Shown in pieces: positions 5,806 to 13,962 of a stretch of 26,115 nucleotides of DNA (positions are counted from its first letter, which is position 1; the number at the start of each line of letters is the position of its first letter). This DNA is from Spirochaetaceae bacterium. Lineage in GTDB: Bacteria; Spirochaetota; Spirochaetia; Treponematales; Breznakiellaceae. The translations under genes and the position numbers were made by a program. The notes under the pieces are model-generated. The model was not told where the DNA came from. It worked only from the letters and a program-made list of their open reading frames with translations, and made no database searches. Where the stretch lies: positions 1-26,115 of the forward strand of contig JAIRZA010000102.1 in the NCBI GenBank assembly GCA_031267475.1, read 5' to 3'.

Positions 5806-7008
5806 ATGGCAAAGGATAAGTTCAATAGAACTAAAGTACACATGAATGTCGGAACGATTGGACACGTCGATCATGGAAAAACGACGTTGTCCGCCGCGAT
5901 CACCATGCACTGTGGAAAGAAGTATGGTGATAAAATCATGAAATATGACGAGATTGATAACGCGCCGGAAGAGAAAGCCCGCGGTATCACAATTAATACG
6001 CGGCATCTTGAATACCAATCCGACAAAAGGCATTATGCCCACATTGACTGCCCCGGTCACGCTGACTACATAAAAAACATGATCACCGGTGCGGCGCAGA
6101 TGGACGGCGCGGTATTAGTTGTTTCGGCGCCGGATTCGGTCATGCCCCAGACCCGCGAGCATATCATTCTCGCCCGTCAGGTAGGCGTTCCGAACATGAT
6201 TGTATTTCTTAACAAGATTGACCAATTAGAAGACCCTGAATTAATTGACTTGGTTGAAGAAGAAGTGCGCGATGTGCTTACCGCGAACGGATTTCCTGGA
6301 AAAGATATTCCGATAATCAAAGGTTCCGCGTTTAGAGCGATGTCGGAGCCGGATAATGCCGAAGCTATAAAATGTATTGATGACCTTCTTGAGGCAATGG
6401 ACAATTATTTTCCGGACCCGGTTCGTGATATAGACAAGCCCTTCCTTATGCCTATAGAGGATGTGTTCACAATTCAAGGACGCGGTACAGTAGTTACAGG
6501 CAAGGTTGAGCGCGGAATTGTTAAATTGAACGAAGAAATCGAAATTGTCGGTATAAAGCCAACCAGGAAAACTGTTATAACAGGCATCGAGATGTTTAAT
6601 AAACTTCTTGATGAAGGTCAGTCGGGAGACAACATCGGCGCATTACTGCGTGGTATAGATAAAAAAGATGTTGAGCGCGGACAGGTCCTTGCCAAGCCGG
6701 GGTCAATTACTCCGCACAGCAAGTTCAAAGGTCAGATATATTGTCTTTCGCAAGACGAGGGCGGACGTAAAACGCCATTTTTCACCGGCTACCGTCCGCA
6801 ATTTTATTTCCGCACGACCGATATTACCGGGACTGTTACACTTCCGGGCGAATCGAAGCCTGGCGAGAAGATGGTTATGCCGGGCGATAACACCGAGATT
6901 ATTGGCGAACTCATTCATCCTATAGCTATGGAGAAAGGTTTGCGGTTTGCTATTCGTGAAGGCGGTAAAACCGTTGCTTCAGGACAGGTTGTAGAGATTT
7001 TAGAATAG
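5806..7008 (+). CDS. tuf: Elongation factor Tu
   Basis: EF-Tu is the GTPase that delivers aminoacyl-tRNA to the ribosomal A site. The start is set at ATG 5806, with a strong AAGGAGGAG site just upstream, giving MAKDKFNRTKVHMNVGTIGH. An in-frame start at 5728 would add 26 residues foreign to the family. The protein has 400 residues. GTPase motifs are GHVDHGKT (19-26), RGITINT (59-65), DCPGH (81-85) and NKID (about 136). G5 is SAF rather than the more common SAL. Domains 2 and 3 are complete, ending in GQVVEILE. The sequence matches treponemal EF-Tu especially well. It is first in a long operon with rpsJ 51 nt downstream. Confidence 0.97.
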   Translation: MAKDKFNRTKVHMNVGTIGHVDHGKTTLSAAITMHCGKKYGDKIMKYDEIDNAPEEKARGITINTRHLEYQSDKRHYAHIDCPGHADYIKNMITGAAQMDGAVLVVSAPDSVMPQTREHIILARQVGVPNMIVFLNKIDQLEDPELIDLVEEEVRDVLTANGFPGKDIPIIKGSAFRAMSEPDNAEAIKCIDDLLEAMDNYFPDPVRDIDKPFLMPIEDVFTIQGRGTVVTGKVERGIVKLNEEIEIVGIKPTRKTVITGIEMFNKLLDEGQSGDNIGALLRGIDKKDVERGQVLAKPGSITPHSKFKGQIYCLSQDEGGRKTPFFTGYRPQFYFRTTDITGTVTLPGESKPGEKMVMPGDNTEIIGELIHPIAMEKGLRFAIREGGKTVASGQVVEILE

Positions 7009-7059
7009 GAACAGATAGGGCGGCAGGTGTTGCTTGCCGCTTTGCCTTCCGGAGGAAAG

Positions 7060-7368
7060 ATGACGAAGGAGCGGATTCGCGTAAAGCTACGTGGTTTCGA
7101 TGTTGAATTGATAGATCAAAGCGCTAAGTCGATAGTAACGACTGTGGTAAAAGCAGGGGCTAAAATAACTGGGCCGATCCCGCTTCCTACCCGTATCAAT
7201 AAAATTACGGTGCTTCGTTCTCCCCATGTAAACAAGAAGGCTCGTGAACAGTTTGAGATGCGTACACATAAGCGTCTGATTGATATTATTGAACCGTCGG
7301 CTGATGTGATGGATTCTTTGATGAAACTTGAGCTTCCAGCCGGTGTGGACGTAGAGATAAAACAATAG
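7060..7368 (+). CDS. rpsJ: 30S ribosomal protein uS10
   Basis: S10 is a head protein of the small subunit and, in other bacteria, also a partner of NusB in antitermination. The ATG at 7060 is preceded by GGAGGAAAG and gives the normal length of 102 residues. The upstream in-frame start at 7027 would add 11 unrelated residues. Family blocks include RVKLRGFDVELIDQSAKSIV, GPIPLPTRINKITVLRSPHVNKKAREQFEMRTHKR (in part) and the LPAGVDVEIK ending. It opens the S10-type part of the operon. Confidence 0.97.
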   Translation: MTKERIRVKLRGFDVELIDQSAKSIVTTVVKAGAKITGPIPLPTRINKITVLRSPHVNKKAREQFEMRTHKRLIDIIEPSADVMDSLMKLELPAGVDVEIKQ

Positions 7369-7426
7369 GCCGGTTTTGAGGCTTTGCGGAGACGCGAAGC
7401 AGCTTAACGCCGCGCAGGAGAATATG

Positions 7427-8056
7427 ATGTTAGGGCTTTTAGCCAAGAAAGTGGGCATGACACAGATTTTTAATGAAGAGGGCAGCCTTATTCCGGTAAC
7501 GGTGTTAAGGATTGATCCGAACATAGTGATAGCCCAAAAGACTGAAAAAGAAAATGGTTATAACGCGGTGTTGCTTGGGATTGACGATGCTAAAGAGAAC
7601 CGTGTTACCAAACCCTATGCAGGGCAGTTCCCGGAAGGGATTGCTCCTAAAAAACGCATTGAAGAATTTCGGGGCTTTAGTAAAGAATGTGCGATAGGGG
7701 ATTCCTTAGGCGTAGAGATTTTGGAAGGCTGCCGTTATGTTGACGTTCAAGGCGTTTCAAAAGGCAAGGGCTTCCAAGGTGTTGTTAAGCGCTATGGTTT
7801 TGGAGGCGGGCGAAGGACGCACGGTTCTAAATTTCATCGTGAGCCGGGCTCTACGGGTCAATCGACTTATCCGCATAAGACTTTTAAGAATGTGAAACTT
7901 CCAGGCAGGATGGGGCGCGAGCAGGTTACTACATTGAACATTAAAGTAGTAAAGATTGATGTTGAAAAACAATTGCTCTTGATAAACGGCGCTGTTCCAG
8001 GTATCAATAAAGGGCTTGTCGTGGTTCGCGCAGCAGTAAAAAAACAGAGGGCATGA
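7427..8056 (+). CDS. rplC: 50S ribosomal protein uL3
   Basis: L3 binds near the 3' end of 23S rRNA and is among the first proteins in large-subunit assembly, reaching toward the peptidyl-transferase centre. ATG 7427 sits 6 nt after CAGGAG and gives MLGLLAKKVGMTQIF, the family's standard opening, with 209 residues. ATG 7424 directly before it is possible, and an in-frame ATG at 7376 would add unrelated residues. The long loop is clear in GKGFQGVVKRYGFGGG and the following RTHGSKFHREPGSTGQS, which holds the glutamine methylated in other bacteria. Its stop overlaps the rplD start. Confidence 0.96.
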   Translation: MLGLLAKKVGMTQIFNEEGSLIPVTVLRIDPNIVIAQKTEKENGYNAVLLGIDDAKENRVTKPYAGQFPEGIAPKKRIEEFRGFSKECAIGDSLGVEILEGCRYVDVQGVSKGKGFQGVVKRYGFGGGRRTHGSKFHREPGSTGQSTYPHKTFKNVKLPGRMGREQVTTLNIKVVKIDVEKQLLLINGAVPGINKGLVVVRAAVKKQRA

Positions 8057-8736
8057 TGGAAACGGCGGTATATTCAACGGCGGGGCAGGAATTGCGCAAG
8101 ATAAATCTTGACGACGCTGTTTTTGGTCTTGAAATGAACGAAGATATTCTTTGGTACGCGATAAACAATGAGCTTGCTAACAAACGTATTGGTACGGCCT
8201 GTACAAAAGACCGTGGCGAAGTACATGGCTCAAATACAAAACCGTATAAACAGAAGGGTACCGGGCGCGCTCGCAGGGGTGATAAAAAATCGCCGCTGCT
8301 GGTTGGCGGAGGAACGGTTTTTGGTCCCAAGCCCCGCGATTTTTCATATAAGATGCCGAAGATGGCAAAACGTCTCGCGATAAAAACCGCGTTAAGTCTT
8401 AAAGCGCATACAGATACATTAAAAGTTATCGAAGATTTTGATGTTGAAAATGGAAAAACCAAGAAGCTGTTTGGAATCCTCAATAATTTTGGTTCAGGCG
8501 AGCGTACGGTTATCGTTTTGAGTGAAAATGAAAGTGATAGAGAGCGGATCAACTTGTTGAAACGCGCTGGAAGAAATATTTCTTGGCTAAGTTTTCTTTC
8601 ACCAAGCCGTTTGCGAGTGCATGACCTGTTTTATGGACGGCGTGTGTTTATACTGGAAACCGCAGTGAAAGAAATAAGTGATTTTTATTCTGCGCTTCAA
8701 AATAGACGAAACACTGTACAGGAGGCGCAGGCATGA
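8053..8736 (+). CDS. rplD: 50S ribosomal protein uL4
   Basis: L4 lines the constriction of the peptide exit tunnel. The extended loop is recognised as KPYKQKGTGRARRG followed by SPLLVGGGTVFGPKPRDF, then the KRLAIKTALS helix. The gene starts in an ATGA overlap with rplC. A second ATG at 8056 is better spaced from the AGAGGG site, so the N terminus may be one residue shorter. The C-terminal part (SRLRVHDLFYGRRVFILETAVKEI) fits the family but ends in a short extra tail (NRRNTVQEAQA). In E. coli L4 represses its own operon through the S10 leader. No equivalent leader can be shown here, since tuf comes first. Confidence 0.95.
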   Translation: MMETAVYSTAGQELRKINLDDAVFGLEMNEDILWYAINNELANKRIGTACTKDRGEVHGSNTKPYKQKGTGRARRGDKKSPLLVGGGTVFGPKPRDFSYKMPKMAKRLAIKTALSLKAHTDTLKVIEDFDVENGKTKKLFGILNNFGSGERTVIVLSENESDRERINLLKRAGRNISWLSFLSPSRLRVHDLFYGRRVFILETAVKEISDFYSALQNRRNTVQEAQA

Positions 8737-9017
8737 ATTATGAACAAATTTTGATACGGCCGGTGCTTTCGGAAAAAACGAATATTTTGCGTGAAAAAGG
8801 CCGTTATGTTTTTCAGGTTGATATGGCGGCAAATAAGCCATTGATTAAAGAAGCGGTGCAGAAATTGTTTAATGTACACCCGATTGCGTGTACAACAGCG
8901 ATTGTAGCGAGTAAGCCAAAACGTCAGCGTTATAAAAAAGGTCATACATCAATGTGGAAAAAAGCTGTTGTAACATTGGCAAAAGATGAAAAAATTACGC
9001 TGTTTGAGGGAGTTTAA
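8733..9017 (+). CDS. rplW: 50S ribosomal protein uL23
   Basis: L23 lies at the tunnel exit and is the docking site for trigger factor and SRP. The 94 residues include the ILIRPVLSEKT opening and KPKRQRYKKGHTSMWKKAVVTL, typical of the family. It starts in an ATGA overlap with rplD, so translation is coupled, and it ends 2 nt before rplB. Confidence 0.96.
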   Translation: MNYEQILIRPVLSEKTNILREKGRYVFQVDMAANKPLIKEAVQKLFNVHPIACTTAIVASKPKRQRYKKGHTSMWKKAVVTLAKDEKITLFEGV

Positions 9018-9019
9018 GA

Positions 9020-9847
9020 ATGGGTATTAAGACATATAAACCTGTTACATCCGGTATGCGGCAATGGCAAAGCCTCGACTTTTCCGGCATTACCGCAACA
9101 AAGCCGGAAAAATCCCTCACTCAGGGACGCGCTGAACACGCCGGTCATGATTCAAATGGAAGAATCAGCGTGTGGCATAAGGGCGGCGGACATAAAAGAC
9201 GGTATCGTTGTATTGATTTTAGGCGTGATAAAATAAATATACCCGGCAAGGTTGCCACTATCGAATATGATCCTAACCGGAGCGCGAATATAGCTTTAAT
9301 TATTTATGCGGATGGCGAGAAACGTTATATCATAGCGCCCAAAGGACTCAAGGTTGGAAGCAAGATACTCAATGGTCCAAGCGCCCCGATAGAACCGGGT
9401 AATGCCCTTCCGCTGGAAAACATACCGCTTGGATTTACTATTCATAATATAGAGTTGACCCTTGGTAAAGGGGCGCAGCTCGCGCGCTCGGCGGGAACTT
9501 CGGCTTTGGTCGCCGCTAAAGAGGGAGATTATGTAACCATAAAGCTGCCTTCTGGCGAGATGCGTATGATATTTAAGAAGTGTTTTGCTGTTGTTGGTGT
9601 TGTTGGCAACGAAGATCACATGAATATATGCTACGGCAAGGCTGGCCGTAAACGTTGGCTCGGTGTGCGGCCGACAGTTCGCGGCATGGTAATGAATCCG
9701 GTTGACCATCCACACGGCGGCGGCGAGGGCAAGAATAAAGGTATACATCCGGTAACCCCGTGGGGACAGCCTACAAAGGGTTATAAAACAAGAGATAAGC
9801 ACAAAGCTTCTTCGCGCTTTATTGTAAGCCGCAGGAAGAAAAAATAG
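9020..9847 (+). CDS. rplB: 50S ribosomal protein uL2
   Basis: L2 is a core rRNA-binding protein needed for subunit association and peptidyl-transferase activity. With 275 residues it is of normal length. The RNA-binding domain reads KTYKPVTSGMRQWQSLDF, GRISVWHKGGGHKRRYR and onwards. The C-terminal NPVDHPHGGGEGKNKG block holds the conserved histidine near the catalytic centre. The basic tail (SSRFIVSRRKKK) is complete. Confidence 0.98.
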   Translation: MGIKTYKPVTSGMRQWQSLDFSGITATKPEKSLTQGRAEHAGHDSNGRISVWHKGGGHKRRYRCIDFRRDKINIPGKVATIEYDPNRSANIALIIYADGEKRYIIAPKGLKVGSKILNGPSAPIEPGNALPLENIPLGFTIHNIELTLGKGAQLARSAGTSALVAAKEGDYVTIKLPSGEMRMIFKKCFAVVGVVGNEDHMNICYGKAGRKRWLGVRPTVRGMVMNPVDHPHGGGEGKNKGIHPVTPWGQPTKGYKTRDKHKASSRFIVSRRKKK

Positions 9848-9866
9848 GACGCAGTAAGGGGTAAAG

Positions 9867-10148
9867 GTGTCGCGATCGATAAAGAAAGGCCCTTTCATTG
9901 AAAAGAGCTTGTACAAAAAGATTTTAGAGATGAGCAAGTCGACAGAACGGCGCATGATTAAGACATATTCGCGTTGTTCGACCATCATCCCTGAAATGGT
10001 AGGTATAACAATCTCGGTTTATAACGGAAAAACATGGGTGCCTGTATACGTAACTGAGAATCTTGTCGGCCATAAGCTGGGTGAATTTGCGCCTACGCGG
10101 ATATTCCGTGGACACGCAGGCTCAGATAAGAAAGCCGCAAAGTCATAG
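9867..10148 (+). CDS. rpsS: 30S ribosomal protein uS19
   Basis: S19 forms a head complex with S13 near the A-site tRNA. The start is a GTG at 9867 after AAGGGGTAAAG, giving SRSIKKGPFIEKSLYKK directly after the start. The 93 residues include IPEMVGITISVYNGK and GHKLGEFAPTRIFRGH, both diagnostic. No in-frame ATG would give the conserved N terminus, which supports the GTG. Confidence 0.96.
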   Translation: MSRSIKKGPFIEKSLYKKILEMSKSTERRMIKTYSRCSTIIPEMVGITISVYNGKTWVPVYVTENLVGHKLGEFAPTRIFRGHAGSDKKAAKS

Positions 10149-10157
10149 GATATTATA

Positions 10158-10499
10158 ATGGCAGACGGGTATAAGGCAATATCGAAGTTTTTAATTTGTT
10201 CACCGTACAAGATACGTCCAGTGGCAAATCTTATAAGACGAAAGACGTACACTGAGGCGCTTTCAATTTTGGAAAATATGCCGCATAAAGGCGCAAAATT
10301 GATACAAAAAACGCTCAGATCGGCGGGCGCGAACGCGCTGAGTATAGACAAGCATCTTGAAGAAGATATGCTGTATGTGAGGACTATAATGATTGATGAC
10401 GGTCCGCGCATGAAACGGCTTTGGTGCAGGGCGCGGGGCAGGGCGGATATGCTGTTAAAACGGCTTTGTCATATAACTGTTATTGTGGATAAGGCCTAA
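10158..10499 (+). CDS. rplV: 50S ribosomal protein uL22
   Basis: L22 reaches into the exit tunnel opposite L4. The 113 residues include SPYKIRPVANLIRRKTYTEA and the family signature near the C terminus (GPRMKRLWCRARGRADMLLKR). It follows rpsS by 9 nt. Confidence 0.96.
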   Translation: MADGYKAISKFLICSPYKIRPVANLIRRKTYTEALSILENMPHKGAKLIQKTLRSAGANALSIDKHLEEDMLYVRTIMIDDGPRMKRLWCRARGRADMLLKRLCHITVIVDKA

Positions 10500-10514
10500 G
10501 GTCGGGAGTATAAT

Positions 10515-11225
10515 GTGGGACAGAAAGTAAATCCAATAGGGCTGCGTATAGGTATCAATCGTACATGGTCGTCTCGCTGGTATGTTGACCCTAAATCATA
10601 CGCGGACACACTGCATGAAGATATTAAACTCCGTTCTTATATTGGCAAAATGCCGGAAACAAAAGGCGCGGACATAGCGGAATTAGAGATAATACGTCAT
10701 CCGCAGCGTATAACTATAGTGATTCATACTGCGCGTCCGGGTGTGATTATAGGGGTTAAAGGCGCTAATATTGAAAAAATTGGACTTGAACTTCAGAAGC
10801 TGGTCAGTAAGAAGATTCAACTCAAGATAAAAGAAGTGCGTAACGCGGATAATAACGCCCAGATCATAGCGCAAAATATTGCCCGCCAACTCCTTGCCCG
10901 CGGTTCTTTTCGCAGGACGATGAAGCAGGCGATTAGCAACGCTATCAAGAAGGGCAACGCGCAAGGTGTTAAAGTGAGGCTTTCAGGACGTCTAGGCGGA
11001 GCCGAAATGTCCCGCACGGAGGAAGCTAAGGAAGGGCGTATCCCGTTGCACACACTTCGCGCGGATATTGAGTATGGTTTCGCCGAGGCGCATACTACTT
11101 TCGGCGCTATAGGCGTAAAAGTATGGGTATATAACGGTATGAAGTATGGCAAAGAGCAAAAAGAAGATGCGGGAGCTATTGTCCGTAAGCGCCGTGAGCG
11201 AACACCCGTTAAAGACGGAGAATAG
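10515..11225 (+). CDS. rpsC: 30S ribosomal protein uS3
   Basis: S3 sits at the mRNA entry tunnel and helps unwind incoming mRNA. The start is GTG 10515, giving GQKVNPIGLRIGINRTWSSR right after it. The overlapping ATG at 10513 is in another frame and stops after five codons. The 236 residues contain the KH domain (PGVIIGVKGANIEKIG, with the loop GVKG) and the C-terminal domain LSGRLGGAEMSRTEEAKEGR and IPLHTLRADIEYG. Confidence 0.97.
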   Translation: MGQKVNPIGLRIGINRTWSSRWYVDPKSYADTLHEDIKLRSYIGKMPETKGADIAELEIIRHPQRITIVIHTARPGVIIGVKGANIEKIGLELQKLVSKKIQLKIKEVRNADNNAQIIAQNIARQLLARGSFRRTMKQAISNAIKKGNAQGVKVRLSGRLGGAEMSRTEEAKEGRIPLHTLRADIEYGFAEAHTTFGAIGVKVWVYNGMKYGKEQKEDAGAIVRKRRERTPVKDGE

Positions 11226-11234
11226 GGGTAGACG

Positions 11235-11660
11235 ATGTTAAGTCCGAAACGTGTAAGATACCGCAAAATGCAGCGTGGAAATATGCCGGGTAATGCTACA
11301 AGGTGTAATAGTGTGGCGTTTGGGGAATATGCGCTTGTTGCGTTGGAGCGAATCTGGCTCACCAACCGTCAAATAGAGGCGGCGCGTATTGCGATGAACA
11401 GACATATTAAGCGCGGCGGGAAATTGTGGATAAGGATTTTCCCCGATAAGCCATATACTAAAAAGCCTGCCGATACTCGTATGGGCAAAGGTAAGGGAGC
11501 GCCGGAATATTGGGTTGCGGTTGTTAAACCGGGTACAGTTATGTTTGAACTTGGCGGCATTGACAAAGAGCTTGCTTCAGAAGCAATGAAGCTTGCAGGC
11601 GCGAAACTTCCAATTAAAACAAAATTTGTTGCTCGTAGTGATTTTGAGCTTGGTGGATAA
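11235..11660 (+). CDS. rplP: 50S ribosomal protein uL16
   Basis: L16 contacts the aminoacyl-tRNA arm and helps shape the A and P sites of the large subunit. At 141 residues it is typical. The signature RMGKGKGAPEYWVAVVKPG and the preceding IRIFPDKPYTKKP are present. The conserved arginine hydroxylated in some bacteria falls in the RMGKGKG loop. A 45-nt gap to rpmC holds a 13-codon open frame starting directly after the stop (11661), for which I see no further support. Confidence 0.97.
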   Translation: MLSPKRVRYRKMQRGNMPGNATRCNSVAFGEYALVALERIWLTNRQIEAARIAMNRHIKRGGKLWIRIFPDKPYTKKPADTRMGKGKGAPEYWVAVVKPGTVMFELGGIDKELASEAMKLAGAKLPIKTKFVARSDFELGG

Positions 11661-11705
11661 ATGTTTGAAGCGAATGGGAAAAACGCTGAAAAAAGGAATT
11701 AGAAT

Positions 11706-11936
11706 ATGAAGAATTCGTTTAAAAATCTAACTTTTCCTGAGCTCAAAGCTAAGCGGGATGAGTTTAATAAGAAGTATTTGGAGCTTCGATTTCAATTGGT
11801 GATGGGGCATGTTGAAAATCCGGTATATAAGCGGACTCTGCGGCGGCAGATTGCGCGGCTTAATACGTTAATTGGTCAGCATGAGACGGCGGCGGCAAAA
11901 AATTTGCCGGCGGTGGATAGTGTGGCAAAGGAATAA
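11706..11936 (+). CDS. rpmC: 50S ribosomal protein uL29
   Basis: L29 is a small two-helix protein near the exit tunnel, next to L23. The core LTFPELKAKRDEFNKKYLEL, then RTLRRQIARLNTLI, is the standard helical hairpin. Its 76 residues include an extra C-terminal tail of about 12 residues (AAAKNLPAVDSVAKE region) compared with the shortest family members. Start ATG follows AAAGGAATTAGA. Confidence 0.93.
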   Translation: MKNSFKNLTFPELKAKRDEFNKKYLELRFQLVMGHVENPVYKRTLRRQIARLNTLIGQHETAAAKNLPAVDSVAKE

Positions 11937-11945
11937 GGGAAGACT

Positions 11946-12248
11946 GTGTCGGATCAAGCGAAAATGGCTAAAAGCGGAAAAAAAGAATTTGTCGGACTGG
12001 TAAAAAATACAAAACGTGTTGACGAGAATGGAAAAATCGTTGGTATGAATAAGACTATAGTTGTTTCTGTTGAAACAATGGCGTTGCATCCGCTTTACAA
12101 AAAATATGTACGGAAAGTGAAGCGAATCAAGGCGCATGATGAAGAGAATAAGGCTCGTACCGGTGATAGGGTGCGGGTCAGGGAATGCCGTCCGATCAGT
12201 AAAGATAAGTGTTGGAAACTTGTCGAAGTTATTGAGCAGGCAAAGTAA
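11946..12248 (+). CDS. rpsQ: 30S ribosomal protein uS17
   Basis: S17 is an OB-fold protein that binds 16S rRNA in the body of the small subunit. The start is taken as GTG 11946 (SDQAKMAKSGKKEFVGLVKN follows). ATG 11964 is an alternative that would remove six residues. The protein has 100 residues, longer than the usual 80-90, because of the N-terminal extension and a lengthened stretch around VDENGKIVGMNKTIVV. The motifs KTIVVSVET, HPLYKKYV and GDRVRVRECRPISKDKCW are typical. Confidence 0.94.
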   Translation: MSDQAKMAKSGKKEFVGLVKNTKRVDENGKIVGMNKTIVVSVETMALHPLYKKYVRKVKRIKAHDEENKARTGDRVRVRECRPISKDKCWKLVEVIEQAK

Positions 12249-12262
12249 GAGGGGCGTTAAAA

Positions 12263-12631
12263 ATGATTCAAGTAGAGACTTTTCTTAATGTTGCTGATAA
12301 CTCTGGCGCTCGGCTAGTTCAATGTATAAAGGTGCTTGGCGGTTCGAAGCGCCGTTACGCGAGTGTTGGTGATATTATTGTTGTCGCGGTTAAGGAGACT
12401 TTACCGACCTCGGCTATAAAGAAAGGGACGGTTGAGAAGGCGGTTGTTGTCCGGACGCATAAAGAATATAGGCGGCCGGATGGTACGTATATACGATTTG
12501 ACGACAATGCCTGTGTAATAATTGACACGAACAGAAATCCTAAGGGGAAGCGTATTTTTGGGCCGGTGGCTCGTGAATTGCGGGATAAAGACTATATGAA
12601 GATAGTTTCCCTTGCGCCGGAAGTTTTATAG
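12263..12631 (+). CDS. rplN: 50S ribosomal protein uL14
   Basis: L14 sits at the subunit interface and is the binding site for the silencing factor RsfS in other bacteria. The 122 residues match the family throughout: MIQVETFLNVADNSGA, GDIIVVAVKE, FDDNACVIID and the ending FGPVARELRDKDYMKIVSLAPEVL in part. It is followed by an unusually long 116-nt gap before rplX. Confidence 0.98.
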   Translation: MIQVETFLNVADNSGARLVQCIKVLGGSKRRYASVGDIIVVAVKETLPTSAIKKGTVEKAVVVRTHKEYRRPDGTYIRFDDNACVIIDTNRNPKGKRIFGPVARELRDKDYMKIVSLAPEVL

Positions 12632-12655
12632 CAGGCGTAAATTGAGGATTTGAGG

Positions 12656-12668
12656 CGCTTTGCGTTTT
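12656..12668 (+). repeat. Repeat core inside the rplN-rplX gap
   Basis: CGCTTTGCGTTTT here is identical to the centre and right arm of the palindrome upstream of rpsL (4441-4453). It sits in the longest gap of the ribosomal run. The rest of 12632-12747 is A/T-rich and shows no gene. The rplX ribosome binding site (AAGGAG at 12736-12741) closes it. Confidence 0.4.
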
Positions 12669-12747
12669 TAGATGAATATTCGATCCGAATGTTTATTTAA
12701 CGCAAATTTTAAAAGTTGCCGGGGAATGGCTTGTAAGGAGCGGTAAA

Positions 12748-13077
12748 ATGTCAGTTCAGACTAGAACGCATAAGTTTAAGATAAAGAAAGATGATATGGT
12801 TGAAGTGATCGCCGGGAAGGAAAAAGGCAAGCGAGGGCGTATTTTGCGCATCTTACGGGAAAAAGACCGTGTCGTAGTTGATGGTCTTAATTTGGTAAAG
12901 AAGACGCAGAGACGGCGTAGTCAAAATGATAAGGGCGGTATAATAGAAATTGAAGCGGCCTTACACGCCTCGAATGTTATGCTTGTTTGTAAAAAATGCG
13001 GTCCTACACGGATAGCTTATAAAATTGATGGTACGGTAAAAAAGCGAATTTGTAGAAAGTGCGGAGAGGCTTTGTGA
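12748..13077 (+). CDS. rplX: 50S ribosomal protein uL24
   Basis: L24 is an assembly initiator of the large subunit with a KOW domain, seen here as DMVEVIAGKEKGKRGRIL. The 109 residues carry a C-terminal pair of Cys knuckles (CKKC and CRKC around 81-106) found in many bacterial L24 proteins and able to bind zinc. The ATG follows AAGGAGCGGTAAA. The stop TGA shares its last base with the ATG of the following rplE frame. Confidence 0.96.
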   Translation: MSVQTRTHKFKIKKDDMVEVIAGKEKGKRGRILRILREKDRVVVDGLNLVKKTQRRRSQNDKGGIIEIEAALHASNVMLVCKKCGPTRIAYKIDGTVKKRICRKCGEAL

Positions 13078-13751
13078 TGGGCGAAGGAAAAACAAAAAAA
13101 ACTGGTAAGACTCCTGCCGAAAACAGGATTGCCGCTTCCAGTAAGGGTGGAGCGGCTTCGAAAAAATCCAGCGGCATTAAGGCTGGCGAAAATGTCATGC
13201 CGAAAGGTTATGTGCCGCGTTTGAAGAAAATTTATAAAGAGACGATTGCTCCTGAGCTTATCAAAGAATTTAAGTATTCTTCGTCTATGCAGGCGCCGCG
13301 TCTTGTTAAAATTGTTGTGAGTATGGGTGTGGGCGAGGCGATATCTAATAAAAGACTGCTTGAAGCCGCTGTGGATGAACTTACATTGATTACAGGTCAA
13401 AAGGCTGTTAAGACGAAAGCCCACAAGAGTATTGCGAATTTTAAGATACGGGCGGGACAGGAGATTGGCGTTTGTGTAACTTTACGCGGCGCGATGATGT
13501 ACGAATTTTTGGACCGTTTGGTCAACGCGGCCTTGCCGCGAGTCAAAGATTTTCGTGGAATTAATCAAAATGCTTTTGACGGGCATGGAAATTATGCTAT
13601 GGGTATAACGGAGCAAATTATATTTCCAGAGATTGATTTTGACAAAATAGAACGAATTGCCGGGCTTAACATAGTTATTGTTACGAGCGCGAAAACGGAC
13701 GCTGAAGCTAAAGCTTTCCTTGCTAAGTTCGGTATGCCGTTTCGGAAATAA
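13077..13751 (+). CDS. rplE: 50S ribosomal protein uL5 with N-terminal extension
   Basis: L5 binds 5S rRNA in the central protuberance. The family part starts at residue 41 (MPKGYVPRLKKIYKETIAPEL) and continues with GVGEAISNKRLLEAA, TGQKAVKTKAHKSIANFKIR and DGHGNYAMGITEQIIFPEID. The chosen start ATG 13077 overlaps the rplX stop as TGATG and has GGAGAGG upstream. This gives 224 residues, about 40 more than usual. The extra part is Lys/Ala/Gly/Ser-rich and looks disordered. ATG 13197 would give the usual 184 residues but has only a poor binding site, so I favour the longer form. The start could also be GTG 13059. Confidence 0.9.
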   Translation: MGEGKTKKTGKTPAENRIAASSKGGAASKKSSGIKAGENVMPKGYVPRLKKIYKETIAPELIKEFKYSSSMQAPRLVKIVVSMGVGEAISNKRLLEAAVDELTLITGQKAVKTKAHKSIANFKIRAGQEIGVCVTLRGAMMYEFLDRLVNAALPRVKDFRGINQNAFDGHGNYAMGITEQIIFPEIDFDKIERIAGLNIVIVTSAKTDAEAKAFLAKFGMPFRK

Positions 13752-13767
13752 AGTATAAGGAGCGTAC

Positions 13768-13953
13768 ATGGCACGAAAGGCAATGATAATTAAGGCGCTT
13801 AGGAAGCCAAAATATAAAACCCGTAAAGTCAACAGGTGTAGGATTTGTGGAAGGGCAAGGGGATATTTAGGTAAATTTGAGATGTGCCGCCTTTGTTTTC
13901 GGAAATTGGCAAGCGAAGGGCTTATACCCGGCGTTACAAAATCAAGTTGGTAG
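13768..13953 (+). CDS. rpsZ: 30S ribosomal protein uS14, zinc type
   Basis: This is the short 61-residue zinc-binding form of S14 (type Z, often called rpsN). The zinc ligands are C24-x2-C27 (CRIC) and C40-x2-C43 (CRLC). The ending KLASEGLIPGVTKSSW is standard. It sits between rplE and rpsH as expected and follows an AAGGAG site. Confidence 0.96.
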   Translation: MARKAMIIKALRKPKYKTRKVNRCRICGRARGYLGKFEMCRLCFRKLASEGLIPGVTKSSW

Positions 13954-13962
13954 GAGGAACGG

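Noticed and set aside
11661..11702. A 13-codon frame starting right after the rplP stop.
   Set aside because: No own binding site, no recognisable product, and such short frames are expected by chance.
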